DNA from: Zonotrichia leucophrys gambelii
Lineage: Eukaryota > Chordata > Aves > Passeriformes > Passerellidae
Direction: 5' to 3'
NCBI RefSeq assembly: GCF_028769735.1
Contig: NC_088178.1
Coordinates: forward strand, 7,196,001 to 7,260,000
DNA length: 64,000 nt
The translations under genes and the position numbers were made by a program. The stretch's first letter is position 1. Every line of letters starts with the position of its first letter. Below are positions 61,994-64,000 of the stretch, one piece after another. The notes below the pieces were generated by a model, which saw only the letters and a program-made list of their open reading frames with translations, was not told the origin of the DNA and made no database searches.

Positions 61994-62255
61994 ACTCTCT
62001 GTGACCAGTGACAGGAGTGGGGAAATGGCTGGGGCTGTGCCAGGGCAGGGTCAGGCTGGATATCAGGAAAGGTTCTTCCCCAGAGGGTGCTGGCACTGCC
62101 CAGGCTCCCCAGGGAATGGGCACGGCCCCAAGGCTGCCAGAGCTCCAGGAGGGTTTGGACAAAGCTCCCAGGGATGCACAGGGTGGGATTGTTGGGGTGT
62201 CTGGGCAGGCACAGGGTTGGACTGGATGATCCTGAGGGTCCCTTCAAACTCAGCA
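61994..62255 (+). mobile_element. CR1 LINE 3' end (same young-looking subfamily)
   Basis: Sense CR1: GTCAGGCTGGATATCAGGAA, ATTGTTGGGGTGTCTGGGCA, ending with a short TAGTCTGTG tail. By eye nearly identical to 23061-23240. Confidence 0.92.
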
Positions 62256-63766
62256 TAGTCTGTGTTGATCAAAGGAGGCTTCTCAGAGGTGGGTGTAGAA
62301 AAGCGTGAGGTGCCACAGTCAGCTCTGCAGGTCTGGTGTGGACTCCTGCAGCATGACTGCAGATCATTCAGTGAGTGTACCCGTGGATGCACACATCCAG
62401 CCCTGCTGAGCTGGAAGGTGTCTCCCAGCATTTGTGCCACATTTTTTCAGGAATCCTCACGCACACACCGAATGCTTTGCTGTCGAGGTTTCTTCAGGAT
62501 GTCTGTGTGCACCTGAGTATGCAGGCAGGTAGCAGCCTGCTGCAGACAGCTCCGCAGGGCTGGCTGCTCTTGTCCTGCTGACAGTCCTTTTCAGCCTGCA
62601 GCGACAGCAAAGGAATTCCTGGTCCACTGGGGAGGCACAGAGTGTGCATGGAGATCTGCCCTGAGTTCAGAGCTGACCTCAGAAAGACCTGCTGTGGGGG
62701 CAGTCCTGTTACAGGGTCTGCACAGGAGGAAGTTGTTGAAAGCCTTCTAAAAAATAGTAAATTACTGAGTGAAAGGCTTCTCTCAGCCCTGCTGGTGGGC
62801 TGGAGGCTGTGAGCTGTGTTCTGAAGAGTTCTGCAGAGGAAAAAAAATTTGTGTTTCAGTGACCTTTGCCTCAAGCTGTGGATAAAGCTTGAATGTTCCA
62901 GGGAGTCTGATGTGAAAATATAGAATAGTGTTGGTCTTCATTAACTGTTTAACTTTGAGCATCTCCTACCCTGCTAAACATAGCCATTTTTCTCTTTCCA
63001 GAGGCAAAAAAATCCCTTTGGATAGCCAAGCATCCTTTGCCACTTTGTTTGTAGGATGAGCAGTTTATGGCCTATTTTTATATTTCTCTACTCCAAATGC
63101 TTTTGGACCTCTTCTCCAAATGCTAAATTTGGGGTTCATCTCAGAGAACACTGTTGCTGGCACTCATTGAGCTCTTCTTCCTGTTCTCTTATTCTGTTAT
63201 TTTAGGTTTGTGATGGCCTCAAAGAAAAGCTGTCTGACAACTTTTGTGAAGAATGGCTTTATTGTTGCCTATCAGCAAAATTTTCACATGAAAGGGTTAG
63301 TTACTGTGTGAAGCTCTCCAGTGTCACACAAAACATCCTGCCAGTTTCCAGATCACAGAGCAGATTCTCCATTGGTAAAAGAAGTTGAGAATTAGCTCAG
63401 TGTATTTCTTATTGCTGCTTGAACTCCTAATTAATAATGTGAATTAAAATATTCCATTTTTGTCCCTAATTTCTTATATTGTTTCTTTCAGCCAGCACTG
63501 TACAAGAGATGAAAAATCACTTGTTTGTAGTTATTACACAGTATTCCAGCAAGAGTGTGTTTCTGTGTGCTGAAATTACTTTTGGTCCTGTAGGATGATT
63601 AGAATGAAAACTAATTTGCAATGAAGTCATATTTCATATTTTAAGTCAAGAGTTCTTAGAAATGTCTTTCCTGGAAGGGCACATCCTTACACAGCTGGGA
63701 GGAATGGAACATACCAGCCTCACCCACATAACTTTGTTATGTTCAGCCAATCCTGTTTGTCTCTGG
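62256..63766. other. COLGALT2 intron 1 sequence, nothing recognised
   Basis: No exon or named repeat recognised. COLGALT2 exon 2 is not here in any frame inspected. Confidence 0.6.
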
Positions 63767-63860
63767 ATAGGGCTTGGAGCAACCTGGAGCAGTGAAAGGT
63801 GTCCGTGCCCATGGGATGAGTTCAGGGTCCCTTCCAGCCCAAACTGTTCTGTGGTTCTGT
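63767..63860 (+). mobile_element. CR1 LINE 3' end (short)
   Basis: Sense CR1: GGGCTTGGAGCAACCTGGAG, GTCCGTGCCCATGGGATGAG, GGTCCCTTCCAGCCCAAACT, tail TTCTGTGGTTCTGTG. Confidence 0.85.
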
Positions 63861-64000
63861 GTAGAGCTGGTGAAAGCTCTTGTTGGGTGGTGTGGGACAG
63901 AGAGGCATTACAGGGAGACAGTGAGCACTGGGGGCTTACTGGTACTTGTAGGGCAAGCTTCTGACTTTTTCTGGGAGGAAAAAAATGTTCATAAATTAAA

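Larger units (their letters stand above)
41986..64000 (+). other. COLGALT2: COLGALT2 intron 1 (5' part, at least 22 kb)
   Basis: The sequence starts with a GTAAGG donor. No open frame up to the right edge encodes the expected next segment, which in human begins ATDHNVDNT after the split Trp. The intron therefore continues past the window, in line with the very long first intron in human. It contains CR1 fragments, a minisatellite, inverted repeats and a tandem duplication, listed separately. Confidence 0.8.

Noticed and set aside
41986..64000. Search for COLGALT2 exon 2 in the window
   Set aside because: No frame encodes the expected segment starting ATDHN and no plausible acceptor with that sequence was found, so exon 2 is probably beyond the right edge.

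Overview
The window looks like bird nuclear DNA, most likely from a passerine songbird. It holds many 5'-truncated CR1 retrotransposon fragments in both orientations, two solo LTRs of passerine-like types, short scattered vertebrate exons with GT-AG introns, and two CpG islands. Nothing prokaryotic, viral (beyond solo LTRs) or CRISPR-like is present. The species cannot be fixed from the sequence alone.

Two protein-coding genes can be supported. TSEN15, a non-catalytic subunit of the tRNA-splicing endonuclease, lies on the minus strand from about 38.3 kb to 26.8 kb. Its four coding exons join in frame to a 192-residue protein with consensus splice sites. COLGALT2, a procollagen galactosyltransferase, starts on the plus strand at 41738. 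Only its first coding exon (82 codons plus 2 nt) is inside the window, and everything from 41986 to the right edge appears to be its first intron. The pair is head to head, about 3.5 kb apart, each with its own CpG island. This agrees with the human 1q25 order and separates the gene from its paralogue COLGALT1.

Region by region: 1-26.7 kb is intergenic DNA downstream of TSEN15, with CR1 pieces, two solo LTRs and low-complexity tracts. 26.8-38.3 kb is TSEN15, whose 8.6-kb third intron carries a near-perfect 37-bp hairpin. 38.3-41.7 kb is the divergent intergenic interval, with an AT microsatellite and a 380-bp CR1 just upstream of COLGALT2. 41.7-42.3 kb is the COLGALT2 CpG island and exon 1. 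42.3-64 kb is intron 1, with a roughly 1-kb minisatellite of about 49-bp units, two further long inverted repeats, a 71-bp tandem duplication and more CR1 copies.

No new multi-gene system is evident. The least ordinary features are structural: three long perfect or near-perfect inverted repeats, one of whose arms recurs 1.7 kb away as an exact 22-mer; the higher-order minisatellite; and a basic C-terminal tail on TSEN15 that is absent from the human protein as I recall it. Most other open frames are chance frames in GC-rich DNA, CR1 copies or the minisatellite. CR1 and LTR boundaries were judged by eye and are approximate.
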